Source: Ceriagrion tenellum
Lineage: Eukaryota > Arthropoda > Insecta > Odonata > Coenagrionidae
Assembly (NCBI GenBank): GCA_963169105.1
Contig: OY720632.1
Coordinates: 192,822,448 to 192,886,447 of the forward strand
Direction of reading: 5' to 3'
DNA: 64,000 bases
Of the stretch, positions 1 to 13,030 are shown in pieces. Every line of letters starts with the position of its first letter. The stretch's first letter is position 1. The translations under genes were made by a program, and so were the position numbers. A model generated the notes under the pieces. It had not been told where the DNA came from. It saw only the letters and a list, made by a program, of their open reading frames with translations, and ran no database searches.

Positions 1-640
1 CGGAGCCAATGGCTGAATATCATCCGGCAATTGTTTATCATACCCTTGATCATACCATTGAATATGGAGCGCGAAGGAGGAGGTAAGTGAAAAAATGTTA
101 ATTTTAATAAATTTTGTTGTTCTAGGTCGCAGACAACTATATTGGCCAATTCTCTCAGCATTTATTTTTATCCGTTAGTATCTAAATCGCAATATTTAAC
201 CTTGGTATTGGGTAATTCCACCTTCAACATCTGCCAGGTATGCATGAAAATCGAAGGTAAACATATATGTACCTACTATAGTACCTAATGTAAACATTAA
301 GTATGTTTAACAGATAACATAACATTAAGTAAATATAAACAGGAGTATGTTGATCCCTAATAGAAACCGTTTTCTTGGTTAATATAATCCGCAGTTCATT
401 GATGACGTTTTTCTCTCACTACGACGTTGAGACGGCGTATTTTCTGGTGATCAATTATTTTCTTACGATTGTTACACTCTTCCTCCGTTGGTTAACAAAA
501 TATTGTTGCTTAAAATGCAACGTTATGTTACTGAGGAAAGGGTTCCTTCCTTGATATTAGTTTTAATATTTTGATGGATTTTTCCTGGTGACCTAAGCTA
601 ATTTTAACTCTGAGTCTTTGTAATATCATATTTTGCTCTG
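1..640. other. Intergenic or intronic lead-in, no firm gene
   Basis: No protein family is recognisable. The first 80 bases are open in one plus frame and end in gaaggaggag followed by a good splice donor (GTAAGT near position 82), so this could be the 3' end of an upstream exon of the Myb/SANT gene that follows; no homology supports it. The remainder is AT-rich. Confidence 0.25.
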
Positions 641-649
641 TAACTGAAG

Positions 650-3600
650 TTTACCAAATTCACTGCTGATACTGGCCCAAGTGGTGCTTCAGTACGGGTG
701 ACACCCGGGGTGTCACAGGAGCAGAAGGAAGAACTCCCAAATTTCATGGTGGAAAATCCGGGGTTGGCCACCAACAAAATCCTTGGCCCTCAAGCTGCTG
801 CCCAGAAACAGCGGCTTTGGGCACAAATTGCCCAAAGGCTGAACGCCTGCTCCAGTGGTGCTACTAAAACACCAGAAAAGTGGGCTAAGGTAATATTGTG
901 CTTAAACTAATCTTATAACATTGTTTTTACCTTGCTTTTATTAACAGTATTAGGGATATATGAATAAGGCAGGTTTGGCAGGGCTGGCAGTGTGATACCA
1001 AACTAAAAGCTGCCAGAATCAAAGCGCATGCCAGAGGGACAGGAGGAGGACCATCCCTCAAGGTTACAGCCCTCACCCCTCTCGAGGAGACTTTGCTGGG
1101 GTTATTGGGCCAAGTGGCAGTGGAGGGTCACTTGGATGTATCTGACTCCATGCAGGTAGTACTATTTGCTGAATAGTAAAAACCTATACAATTGAGTATG
1201 TAGGCCAAAATTTGTTTTAATTGAGCAGTCACAATAAATATAACCAGAATGCAGCAGCTAGATAATGCTGACAAAACAACATAGATAGAGATAATAGTAT
1301 TTATAGCTTTTTGGTCCACTCTTTCATCCAAAACCAAACCAGCAGTACTGACAGCCTCTTTACACGAGTAAATATTTCAATGTAATATGGTCAAAATTAG
1401 GGGAATGGACAATATCCCACGTCATTCAGAGTGTTGAGTGCAATTCCGCCTCGATAACCTTGAGCTCCACTCTCAAGTTTCAACCCAGCTGCGACGCAAT
1501 TCTTTTATCAACGAATGCCATGCATGATCGTTTTCCTGTGATGCTAGATATTATTCATTTCGGACTGGTGCGGGCATATTGATCACTTTGTCGCAAAGAT
1601 GATGACGATATTTGATGTGGGTTAATTAGAGCTATCCAACAGGGTTGTTATATTTTATCTAAGTTAATTAGTATGCTAGATATTTAATATTAAAATGTTT
1701 TTCGGCTGTTGTGGGTTACTTATTTGCTTCATCGCAAAGATAAGTACATCATTTGATGTGGGTTAATTTGGACTATCAGACGGTGGCATTATATTTTATC
1801 TAAGTTAATTAGTATGCTAGATATTCGCGTTTGTTTATAAGTCACGTGACTGTGCTGAAAAGATATTTTCTCACCTACTCACTTTGATTGACAAATGGCA
1901 TCCAGTGTATTATCAAGTATGTCTATAAGATTTTATGAAGTAAAAACCAGGATCATTTTACGATGAAAAGATTGTTATCACTATTTATTATGACGTTCAG
2001 ACGTGGGCTGTATTTTGTACCTTATCCAATATCTATCAAATTTCGTGACTGCGAATGCTACAAACACTTTAGAATGAACGACCATTGTCGTTCCACTGCA
2101 CCACTGCAGTTATCTCTTTGAAGGTTAAGTACATATGAAAGCAGTATTTAATGCCTTATCTAATTTATGTCTAACTTTGAGACTCAAAGGAAGTTTTCTT
2201 TCCTACACAAGAAGTACAAGTGAAAGGATAAGTCGTTAGAACTGGAGCCCATCGAAAAGGAAGAATAATAGAAATCAATGAATAGTTATATCAACAGTTT
2301 ATTAGTTCAAAGAGCTTAATACATAATAATAAATCTATTTATAATGGTCCCTGAAAGACAAGTTTGTTAACCAGTATGGAACATGTCACTATGACTACTC
2401 ACAGATAGCCAAATAGATGATATTGTGGTCATTTTATTAGACATAGATATTATGTGATTATTTTATTTAGACATAGATATCCTTTACATTTTCAATTATC
2501 ATCTGAAACCACTGAACAATGTATAATCACATATTCCTACTGTTACCTTGGTATTATCAAATTTTGGGATTAAACTGTTCATATTCCGTCAAACTTAATC
2601 ACCCTTGCAATTAATATCATTTGCCCTGGCCAAGATAATTATAAGGTCACTCTAGGACACTTTGAAAAACATACCACAAGCAAAGTAAAGTAGAAGAAGA
2701 AGTTTATTTGTTCCATTGGGTATCATGCATACCATGGACATCGTCAAGTGCACATATATATTTTTAAAAGCAGATACATAAAAGTACAAGACAAGCACAA
2801 GCAACATACAGTGAAACATACAAATTACAAATAGAGCTCCTAATATAGCTCTTCATCTTCAAAAAATTCACAAAGTGAATGATAGGCTTTCTGCTCAAGA
2901 AGAGATTTGACCATTCCCTTAAATCATGGTAGTGTTGAAGTACACCTTACCCTAGCAGGGAGTTTATTATATATTTCAGAAGCAGAGTGTTGAGGTCCCT
3001 TCAGACAGAGAGTATATGCATAATGCTGATGATGTATGTCAATACATTTACATTTGGTGTTTATGGAAGTTAGAATTAACAGGGAAGAGGTGAGGAGATC
3101 TCTTAACAAAGATTGCACAGATAAGGATATAAACTGAAGGAAGAGTTAAAATTTTGAGCTCTAAAATGAGTGGCTTACCAGGGGTGTGAATAGGTAATCC
3201 ACACACAGCCTTAATGGCTTGCTTCTGCATGGAAAAGGCCTTAGAGGCAACAGACGAATTTCCCCAGAACATAATGCCATATGATAAAAGACTATGCACC
3301 TTTGCATAATAAAATACCTTAAGAGTATCAATGGCTACTATTGGGAATAACTTTCTTATCATGAAGATACCCAATGCCAGTCTTTTAGTTAGTTTAGTTA
3401 CATGAATAGACCGATCAAGTTCATTATGTATAAACAGCCCAAGAAAGTTTACTGAGCTCACTATAGAGAGACTCATATCAGTATTCAATTCTTCAACAGC
3501 ACATGATCTCTAAGTATGATAGTGAATACAGGCTGTTTTGTTGCTGTTTAATGCCATGTTATTTTAAGCGCACCATTCCTGCATTTCATTGTAAGTTACA

Positions 3601-6436
3601 TTAACATGTTCACTCAAATTAAGTTTCTTATTGATAGATATTAAGCTTGAAGTGTCATCAGCATATATTACCAGCACACTATGAGTAAAACATTCAGGAA
3701 GATCATCAATTAACAAAATAAAAGGAAGAGGGCCAAGAATGGGGCCCTGAGGAACCCCAGCCTTAATTACCCTTGGGCTGGAATTGACGAGGCTCTCTTC
3801 TTCTTGGGCTGGAATTTACTGGTCCATTGGGTGTACTATGATTATAACAAACATACTGAGATCTATAAGACAAGAAAGACATCAGCCAGCTACAAGCATT
3901 GCCAGATATTCCCAGGCGTTCAAGCTTAAGTTTAAGCATATTATGATCTACACTATTGAATGCTCTTTTTAGATCAAATGAGATACCCATAACACTGTGT
4001 TTATCCTTAATACCACTGAGAATACCAGCAATATATTGAAAAATGGCTGTTGTCATAGATGTTCCAGTTCTAAAGCCATGTTGACAGTCGTTTATCAGCC
4101 CAAAGGATGACAAGTAACTATTTGAGTGAGTATGGACGAGTTTCTCCAATATCTTTGAAAAGACCGATAAAACTGAAATTGGCCTGTAATTTGTTGACTG
4201 TATTGATGACCCATTTTTAGGAATTGGTATCACTCTTGCTCATTTCAGGGTTGTGGGAAAACACCCAGAAATGAATGACTGATTGATAATATCACACAAT
4301 GGTAAAGGTAGGTATAACATCAGCAGAAGCTTTAATGACCTTAGAGGGAATCCCATCTGGCCCAACAGAAGAAGAGATATTTATAGAATTGATGGCTCTC
4401 CTCACTTCAGAAGGAATAGTTGGGGACAAAAAAATGAATGAGGATGACTGCTTACTCAAAGGGACTAAGTCCCAGTATTAGATTGAGAAAGAGAAGAATT
4501 ATTATTACAGAATTATATATTAAAAGATTCTGCAATTTCTTGTGGATCTGATACCATTTCCCCATCAAATGAAATATTTTGGTTTAGCTTATTAACTGAG
4601 GATGAATTATTATGCCTTAGTAAATTTAAATAGTAGATAGTTAGTTAATAGTAGATTTAAATATATTGACTCAATATATTTAGATTTATTGAATGAAAAG
4701 AAGAAGCACATCTTATCTATGATGTTGTTACAATCACCCAAACGAGACTGGTGTAAAGTGAAAGTTTGAATACAAAGAAATCAACATTAGTGATTTGAGA
4801 ACACTCATCCATTTCCTAATAGAGAATGAACTCGTGGTCTCACACACAAAGTATGAGGTTGATGCGATTCAGCAAAAACTTTTTTATTCTAAAGGTTTTA
4901 TAATGAAAATCTGTATGATAAAGCTCTATGCAACAAGTTATGAGTAGGTCTTACGGAGGAAACAGGCCCAAGAATGAGTATTTATTTCATTCGCTCCAAC
5001 GAATTTGAAACTTATAGTGATATAAGGTGCATAGCAAGCATAGACTTTCTTATTGTCAGCCACTAGTGAAACAAGAGCAATTCCTTATGAATGAGGAATT
5101 TATAATGAGTAATTAAGACTTCTGATGGTCTGAATACAGATATCTAACCTCATATTAAATATTGCTGGCTGTTCTAAATGAATAGACATATTAAGTTCTT
5201 ATAGACACTGTCAAATACTGAACTGAATCAATCAATAAGTATTTCACTCCCTCGAAATATCAGAATATAGCAATAGGCCAAAATACAGCCTAGAGGCCAC
5301 AGGCAAAAGAATTTAATTCAAACATGAATTTACCATTGTAACCATCAAAGAAATCTGAGGCCTTACATGACATAACCTTTATATTATTTCTCACAGGTTT
5401 TGGAGCAACGGACTGAGGACACCCCTATTGAAATTTTTTTTCGATAATTCCACCTTCACTATTCCTCCCCCCAGAACCTCTAATCCCCACCTATCCACTC
5501 TGCCTCCTATTCACATAACACCTACCCCCACTCTACCTTTGGATACCCCTCAAACCACTTCCCCTGAAATCACACCTTTTACCACCACTCCACCCATCAC
5601 CCCATCCACCAGTTCACAATTTCAGCCCTCAGCCCCCCCAAGACGACGTGTTACTGGCAACATCACCTGCACCACAAAAGACCAGCACTCGTAAAAGAAA
5701 AAGGCCAGTTACCCACGGTAAGTAAACCTGAAAATTAGAAAGTTACATCAGGAATGCTGTTGTAGCCATTGCTAACTGGTATTACTTCATAAGAACACAT
5801 GAATTCATTTGAAGAGGGAAAAATTTAAGCTATTTCTTAGAATGCAAAATCACTCTTAGATGCATTAATGACAATATATTTGCACAATGATACTACTCTG
5901 AATAATGACTGGGATGGATTAGATGCCTAAACAGATCAACCAGCAACTTCAACCTCTAAGGTTAATTGTTGATTTTTTAAATTTATCATACACACATTGT
6001 TACATAGGAATGCTTACTCAAGGAGGGTTGAATAGTGGGATCAGTAAACATGTAGGTAATATTACCAATCCTTGAAATCATCTCCAATTGCTCCAGCAGG
6101 TAATCAAGTGTAATAGAGTGTTTTTAAATCAACTATCCTTTAAGTTAGAAACTATGCTAAACCTAATCTAAGCCTGACCTAGATGAATATAATTCATGAG
6201 TTGAAATAACTTGTGTAGGAGAAAAGAAATGAGTTTATTATTCAATATTTTCTGATACAATTTCTATTGCAGACCTGAGCCCTCGAGACCAATATGAGGA
6301 TAGACTGGCGAAAGCAGCTGAGGAGAGGGCAGCTTCCAGTAAAGTTAAAGCTGCAGCTTTAACTTTGATGACGGAAACCTTTAAGGAAACCTCGCAATTT
6401 CTTTGCGAAACCTCGAGGGAGATGAAAACCAAGTAA
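650..6436 (+). CDS. Myb/SANT-like (zeste-type) DNA-binding protein, four exons
   Basis: Exons are about 650-889, 973-1155, 5397-5717 and 6273-6436, all bounded by GT/AG and phase-compatible across every junction. Exons 1-2 encode the Myb/SANT domain typical of zeste-like proteins and of the accessory DNA-binding ORF of PIF/Harbinger transposons: an EENPGLATNK-like first helix, GPQ and LW residues, TPEKW in the recognition helix, then the VWQGW block and the ARGTGGG linker. Exon 3 encodes a Pro/Thr-rich linker ending in a KRKR basic stretch, a likely nuclear signal. Exon 4 encodes a charged helix (DLSPRDQYEDRLAKAAEER) followed by TAA. The N-terminal start is unresolved; the frame opens at 644 with no ATG before the domain. 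Exon 3 needs a frame change at a T8 run (near 5435) and at a C7 run (near 5636), so the gene is either slightly broken or carries homopolymer errors. Intron 2 is 4.2 kb and holds a LINE. The Harbinger transposase fragment just downstream suggests a transposon accessory gene, though host domestication is possible. Confidence 0.6.
2690..4510 (-). mobile_element. Jockey/CR1-type LINE fragment (reverse transcriptase)
   Basis: Read on the minus strand, 4233-3763 encodes RT blocks 1-4: NYRPISVLSVFSKILEK, QHGFRTGTSMTTA and FDLKRAFNSVDH. It continues in shifted frames with GVPQGPILGP (near 3750) and the catalytic VIYADDTS (near 3670), then the C-terminal thumb and 'WGNSS' region at 3488-3048. The 3' end lies near 2690, where the plus strand reads aagaagaagtttatttgttcc. 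Several frameshifts and stops make it inactive. It lies entirely within intron 2 of the Myb/SANT gene, antisense to it, and has a truncated 5' end with no endonuclease. Confidence 0.8.
4511..5396. other. AT-rich intron remainder
   Basis: The rest of intron 2 of the Myb/SANT gene. It has no coding signal and no strong repeat beyond short A/T runs. Confidence 0.4.
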
Positions 6437-6489
6437 GTTGATAGTAACAGCATTCATGACACAATACTTTGAAACCCATACCCATAATT

Positions 6490-6805
6490 TATCTTTGTAG
6501 ACGGTGAATAATTGACTCCCTCACAGTCCTTGCCTCTCTCAATAATGCCCTAGGGTGGGCAAGAAAAGGCTCTGGTGGCATGTTTGGTATTTGCTCACTG
6601 TCCTCTTCTTCCACTGATATGGGCAAACCATGCCCAATACACATATTGTGCAGTATTGAGCATGCATTTATTATTCGTCCTACTTTGGCAGGAGCATACT
6701 CAAGCACGGTGAAGGCATCTAAATCTCGATTTTAGTACCCCAATGCACCGCTCTACAGCACTCCTAGCCTGCACATGAAGATTCGTGTAGTTCTCTTCTG
6801 GTGAC
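6490..6805 (-). pseudogene. PIF/Harbinger (HARBI1-like) transposase C-terminal fragment
   Basis: On the minus strand the sequence reads an ARSAVERCIGVLKSRFRC block, then after a small frame slip EYAPAKVGRIINACSILHN, then a short acidic tail. The ERxIGxLKxRF and IINACxxLHN blocks are characteristic of the C-terminal third of Harbinger nucleases (DDE superfamily). The catalytic D, D and E residues further upstream are missing or beyond recognition. The fragment faces the Myb/SANT gene tail to tail about 50 bases away, which is the usual two-gene arrangement of PIF/Harbinger elements and supports assigning both to one element. Confidence 0.7.
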
Positions 6806-6809
6806 CCTT

Positions 6810-9800
6810 CTGCAGCAGTGCTCTCAGAGCTTCTGTGCAGAACTCGAGTTGTCAATTCTTATGGTGTTGCGAATTGCTCAGACAATGGTATATTCTCAAG
6901 CATAAATGTCTCACATGGGAGAGGGACCATGCGAGTGAGTAGACGGAACTGAGACAACATCAACATGCCATAGCGTTCTTGTGCGATTTACAGCTTATCT
7001 TCAAACAGTTAATTTGTAGGACGTATCCTCACGCTTATCCATCGTGTTGCCTGGCCCTAACTGGGCCAGAAAATATCAGCTCATTTTCCCTAATAAAGCC
7101 ACATTATAAGGCTATGTATTTACTTTGCGGCATCTGCATTTCTGCGAGCCCGTGGCGCTTGTCTGGCCCATCTCAATGTCTGTGCTTGGACGATAATAAA
7201 TACTTGGGTGATTTGCCTATCCAGTCAATCTCATTTTGTGATTTAGAGGAACCAATTTTGTAGTCTTTTGAAGTGTGTTTGAGACCATAAATTTTTGTAT
7301 TTATTATTTTTACCTCTCGTAAATATTGAGATAACATCACTTGATTAATTTACTAATTCTGCAGAAGAATAAACTGGTGGTGGAAGCCAGTAAGTTTTCA
7401 GCTATGTTACTTATTTTATACATTGTCCTTTTCATTTACAACCATAACTACTTTGAAGGATTTTATGTATGGTCTACGAGGTAACTCCTGGTATGTATGA
7501 AATCCAAAATGTTAATTTTTTCTCGTAATTTATGGAGCCATCTCGTAAAAATGCATTCACCTTTCCCTCAAAACTGGAAGGTTCTCAAATTATTTTTGTA
7601 CATCGCCAATTTTCCTATTGATTGACGCTACATTGACTCTCTTCGTGTTTTGCCGACAGCAAATATGATACGCGAAGAATTCGCCAAAGAGTGACAGTGA
7701 TAATAAAGAGCAGCATGACTCAGTGTATTACACCGGGAAGACAGAGAGAGAAATGGGCTCAGGAAGATGTGCGTTTTGATAATGAGGAAGAATGGGAAAA
7801 GCAGGACAATCAGTGAAGTATTTTCAAAGTGTAATTGCAGAAAGCACACCGTCACAACTTTTCTTGGTTTCGCTGAAGCTGGAGTCAGTGAAAGGGACGA
7901 TGAGGAAGAAACACACGGTTGAGAGGATGAAAAATTATTTCCAAAGCCGGTGTCTAACGGTAAATTTTTTCTTAAATTTATTCATGAATAATTCATGCAT
8001 ACTCTCAGAGTTACACTGCGCATTCGCACACCAATATTCAGTATATTTCTATAAATACAAACTCTGTAAATTCTTCATGAAACCTGGTCATTGATTGGCT
8101 TTTCTGCGTGCATGCGCTTCGGCCACAACCATCATGCTCTCGCTGTATCGCGCACCTCGAATATCATGCTATTATTTAATAAAGAGGTAATTGTTTGACG
8201 TTGGAACTGCGCTTCTCAACATACTCTTGCTGTTTTGCTTTAATTCAGAAAGGGATTTTTAGACTATGTGAGATGTATTATGGTCAAAATTAACGATAAA
8301 ATATTTTTTACTGTCGAGAGGGAAATATCTCTCTTCGTATTTTCTAAATGACTTTATTTGAGGTCACTTTGACATAGATCAATGATTTATACATTAATAT
8401 ATATAATTGGTACCGTGCTTTATATTTAGCATCAATTGTTCGCTCAGTACATTCGTTTGCTTCACTCAAAAACTTTCAGAGTGAGAGGATTACACCTGAT
8501 TTCTTTATAATTTACGATATCTGAACAAACATCCAAAATAACTCCAAAAATATGAAGCTCGGCCAGATACATGTAAACTCTAATGGGTCATTCCACGTCA
8601 GCTCAGCAGTGAGTTGACTCTTGGTGTCACCGATTTGAACCAAAATTTTTGTGTGGGTTCCTTCTAGCATATTATAAAAAATAGAAGCGTTTTTGTAAAA
8701 ACATTTTGGCAGATCTAGAGACGATCAAAGTTTTGACCATTTTGCGCTTAGACCTTTTTTCTTTTCGCTATATCTCCTAAACGAAAAGAGCTAGAGAAAC
8801 GGTTGGCATCTTATTTTGTTTGCAAAAGATTTTACAATAACAATCTTTGATCAGTTTGGTAAATAAACTAAATTTTGTTGAAATTGTTTGAATCTTAAAT
8901 GTTTAAATTTGAACATCAAAAATGCAGCCACTTTTAAATTTAAATTTTTGTCATAGTTTAAACTCAATTGACATCTTTTGTGTTACCTCAGAAACAAATT
9001 TGGTAGTGGGCAGTTCACAAACAACCGAGATATTAAACTTCAAAGATTGGACTACGCAACCATTCGCCATGACCGAAGGACCCGTTGTCGGCATCAAAAT
9101 GATGTACCACTATACTTTGAGAATTTATATCTTAGTCTATGTAAATGTTAGTGCAATATTTTATGCACCCCTTTAAAGATAATTTTACTTTAATTTCAGC
9201 AATATTTTTAATTATATGATATAAGCAAAACTGGAGACACGTTAATGCAATAATCGACACCGCACACCCTATTTTAGCAGTTTTGTCAACTTCATGAACT
9301 TTGTACCTCATCCTAGCAAAAGCTACGTAATCAACAGCATTGACTTTCCACCAAAAGTTGAGAGAGTTAATAAGAATACAAAAAATGGCAAGTGTCAATT
9401 TTTGTAACCCATATTTTGTTGTTAATTAACGAAAATGTTTAAACCTAATCTAGTCCTACAATTTGCAGAGAATCAAAAATTATTGCCAAGGAAAAACTTA
9501 TACTTAAATTTATTTGTAATTTTTATATGATCCAAAAATACATGATTTATGCCCAGTATAAAGTATACTAGATAATTCTGAAAATATGCTGGAGTGAATG
9601 ATTGCTGTGTTATTGTAATATTTCCTTTCACAGCGATGAATAGTCTTATCATATCGTTATTTCTATCTCTAGTTTCGGACTTTTTCCACAGTGAAGATAG
9701 TTTCGGCGAATCTGGGCTGGGAGACTGTTACATAGGGATTCTGATGTGTTCCATCCATGGGCGCCAGGAGGAGGGTTCAAGGTGGGGTGTAAATGCACTT

Positions 9801-10090
9801 GCACCCCCCTGGCTCATGGAAAATTTTGGGAAATGATTGTAGCGACTACTTTTGTAATTTGTAATTGGTACAATGTATTTAGAAAAGGAATACATTACAA
9901 ATTAGAACAGCTAAAAAAACTGCTTTTTGATAAAACTACTATTGTTTTACGTTTTAAACAAAACTGTCAACCTTCTTGATTCAGCACCAAATTTGTCTAT
10001 AACTGAGTCAATAAAGTTTTAAAGTCAAAGAGTTTTTGTTTGAATCAATTCTCTTCCTGTGAACACTGAGCACTGAGGCCGCTTAATCTG
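6810..10090. other. Gene-free stretch with anonymous repeats
   Basis: No protein family is recognisable on either strand; open frames here (for example 6979-7263, 7792-8094 and 8922-9176) are short and AT-driven. The stretch from about 8585 to 8790 (ggtcattccacgtcagctc, then text rich in AAAATTTTT and lacking frames) looks like dispersed repeat sequence. Nothing else stands out. Confidence 0.4.
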
Positions 10091-10094
10091 CTGT

Positions 10095-11790
10095 CTCCCA
10101 TTGTATTTCAGGTCCAAGTCTTGACCCACCTTAAGGTGCAAAACGAATGTTCATTAGTGCAGGTCATTGCTGGCAGGGTCAGGCCAATCTTTATTGCATC
10201 CACTATAGCTGGGAAGAATGGGGTGGCATGTTTAATCAAGTCACCATAATCATTCGGGTTGACATCTGCTTCTATTTCATTTTTCCACAATTCAAACCAT
10301 TTTACGGCTTCAGCTGTATAATGGGGTAATAGATTGCCGTATACACTTACGATGTTTTCTGTGTCACGTAAAAAGGATTGCCTAGCATTTTCATTTCATT
10401 AGGGTGAGGCTGCATCAGTGAAAAAGCCTTTTCTTGTAATTGAGAGAAACGATCTCTTAAGGACAAGACGAGTGAATCTAAGTAGGGTATGAAGATTGTT
10501 ATCCTGAAGAAATCTTCTACATTCACACACGTGATCAGCCTTGTGAACTTGTCTAGCAAAAACTCGAGACCGCTTCATTTCAATACCTAACTCTTTGCAA
10601 ATATCCTCTGTCTTCTTAAAAATTGTGGCAAATTCTGTAGAAGCATCTTTCCGGTGAGTTTGATACACATTTGTTAATTTATTAATGTGCTCCAGCACGG
10701 CTTTTATATTCACATTAACTCCCTGAATTTTATTACAAACAGGTTCTAGCTTCATGGAATACGTAGCAATTACTACTGGTGTTACTATGTAGTTTGGGGT
10801 AGTTGCTGCTACGCCAAGTTTATAAGCTGTAGTCCTGGTTTGTTGATTGGTTGCACTTAGTGCGAGATCCTTTGCAGCTTGCACGATCATCAGAAAGTTT
10901 AAAAAAATATTCTAATACTCTTATATTTTGAGGACCATTGCGTTTTGCATAAAAGAGGGATTTTTGGAATCTTGTGCCATCGCGAAGTACTTTCTCTAAA
11001 AAGAGTTATAATTTCCTTTGTTGTACCCGCAGAATTCAAATCATTTATGACAAGATTCAATACATGACTAGCACAATGGAAGTATAATGCCATCGGGTAT
11101 TTGTCATAATTAAATTAATGTTTGGGCTCCAACATGGTGACCAGCCATAGTGGAGCAGCCATCATACCCTTGGCCAACAAGCTTATTAAAATCTAAATTA
11201 CTTCTGATCAAGAACTGAATAATTGTTTCTGATATTGATTTAGCGTTCAGTTCTTTCTATATTTCGTACCCAAGAAGTTCTTCACGGACAATTGGTTTAT
11301 TTCCTGCCATTAATTTCATATGTCAAACTCCAATTGATAGCTGCTCTGTCCCTCTAATGTCAGCAGTCCCATCAGCTTAAACGGAAAAAGCTGTCGCACG
11401 GTTTACTTCCGCAATGATCCCTGATGTGACTGTGTCGGAGTATGTTTGGATGAGTTCATTTTGGATCTGATGCGATATATACAGGCTGTTTTTACACGCA
11501 GATTCCAAATAGTCTTTCAACACTTCATCACCAGATTCGACTCTAAAATATAGCAGATCTGTAAAAACAGAGCCTGCGTCTAATTTTCATCGAAGAGGAA
11601 GCTCATGCAGCCCACAAATGAAAATTGTTGATATTATTGACCAAAGTTTTACTCTGTTTTCGTCTACTTCCTCGTGATATGCCAAATCTAAAACTTCAAG
11701 AACACTCAGTTGCTGTCTATCCATTATATTCTGGAAATGATTTGAAGATGAGACAGCTTCAGGATGCTACTGGGATTTTGCGTGGGACTG
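10095..11790 (-). pseudogene. hAT transposase, ZMYM1 / DUF4371 type, decayed
   Basis: In minus-strand order: a DUF4371 remnant near 11440-11340 with the ADGTADI block (ADETTDI in the family), a segment at 11093-10899 with HCASHVLNLVI and LCKTQWSSKYKSI, a helical middle at 10890-10399, a FFRITIFIPYLDSL stretch, and at 10290-10108 the hAT C-terminal dimerisation block (LTLPAMTCTNEHSFCTLR, matching LTLPVSTATAERSFSTLRR). This is the order of the RNase H-like hAT transposases annotated as ZMYM1 or '52 kDa repressor' proteins. Stops and frameshifts break it into at least four pieces. Terminal repeats were not identified. Confidence 0.75.
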
Positions 11791-11799
11791 AGCAGCTTC

Positions 11800-11837
11800 A
11801 TTAAACCGCAGGCTGTCAAAACAGCCTGCGGTTTAAT
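11800..11837. repeat. Perfect 17-bp inverted repeat with 4-base loop
   Basis: attaaaccgcaggctgt, loop caaa, then its exact reverse complement. It lies at the 5' edge of the hAT pseudogene, where the sequence changes character from hAT remnant to unrelated GC-richer sequence. It may be an element terminus or a rearrangement junction. Confidence 0.7.
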
Positions 11838-12440
11838 GCGGTGTCGGGGAGGTTGTCTGGCCAGTGGTGTATTCCCCTGAGCACGCAGTTGTTGGGGAGT
11901 TTCCTTTTTTCGCAGGTGGTTGGCATAGTCCCGCAGATTCTACTGCGAAAGGTGGTTATGTTCAGGATGCATCTCACACCACAAAGAGTGCATTCTTGCC
12001 ATATACTTTGGCTTGCTGGCAGCATGGCATGTGAGGAGGTCGCCCCTTAGGGTTTCCGTCCACTCCATACGAGCTCTCTTCTTGTTGGTGTTATTATTGT
12101 TACCACACCCAACTCCACTAGGGCCCCCATCAGAGGGTTATGGGTGGCACTCCTGGTTATCTTCCTGTGAACCAGATGAAACTGCATGTGGGGTGGTTAG
12201 CCCCACACACAGACGTCCACCATTGGCCGACACAGCCATTACCAGGTACGCCACGAGGAGGCTGGTAGTCCGCTTTCGTACCCTTATTATTATCATTATT
12301 ATTATTATTACTCAACTTGTAAACGTCTTCTCGGTTGACATTCTCCGGTCTCTTCACAATTTCTATAGCCTCCCTGATTAATCTTGGGTAATAGCGTATT
12401 TCCCTAGATATTAATCTTGTCTCCTCAAAGTGTAAATTAT
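11838..12440 (-). other. Possible 5' end of a retroelement (weak)
   Basis: GC-richer than the surroundings. On the minus strand, 12025-11840 in one frame reads a short segment (HSLWCEMHPEHNHLS, NLRDYANHLRKK) resembling the helical N-terminal region seen before the RT of some non-LTR polyproteins; the similarity is weak. Positions 12280-12312 are an ATT-type microsatellite. Stops are frequent. Confidence 0.2.
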
Positions 12441-12449
12441 GAGTGGGGC

Positions 12450-13030
12450 CACTGAGATGGTGGAAATGCGGTAGTTATTATTTTTAATTGCCCGTTGATG
12501 CTCTTGGAGGCGTATTTTTTTTTGGGCTCTGTCCCTAAAAATCTGTCTGTGTTTATGTCTGGCCTACATATGAATGTCCACAGCTGCACAAAACTTCATA
12601 TATAGAGGTTCGTGGAAGCGGGTCTTTGCTTTCAGAAGTACGTCCCCTGTCTTCATCATGCATGTGAATCTGCTAACTACGTTGTACTTCGATAGATCTC
12701 TGGAGATTTTCTCCGTAGTTCTAGACACACAAGGGAGAGTGGCATATGTCTTTGGTTTCTCTCTGTTTTCTGACAGGTCAGTGGGATTTTATTTTGGACC
12801 ACGAGAGAATTTATTTCTTCTTTCCGTGCCATTTTAAAGATGTAGTCATGTCGGAAACCATTTTTCTCAAATGCCGTGAGTAAGTGCTGATTTTTGCCGG
12901 CGATGGTATCGGCATCAGAGATCATAAAAGCTCGATGATACAGCGTTCTCATGACTGAGGCTTTCTGTTGCGGGTGGTGGTGCGATGTGGCATGTAGGTA
13001 GCGGTCAGTGTGGGTACTTTTCTGGTACAC
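12450..13030 (-). pseudogene. Penelope-like element, C-terminal RT/GIY-YIG fragment
   Basis: The minus strand at 13030-12677 starts with KSTHTDRYLHATSHHHPQQK, the hallmark linker between the RT and the endonuclease of Penelope-like retroelements, followed by a helical connector. In a shifted frame near 12594-12557 it reads VLCSCGHSYVGQT, the GIY-YIG nuclease core (a Cys-rich lead and YVGQT), followed by FRDRAQKKIRLQEHQRAIK. The RT catalytic part is absent, so this is a 3' fragment. It is frameshifted and inactive. Confidence 0.75.

Noticed and set aside
12013..12381. 122-codon plus-strand frame
   Set aside because: It contains a microsatellite translation (poly-Ile) and no domain; more likely retroelement flank.
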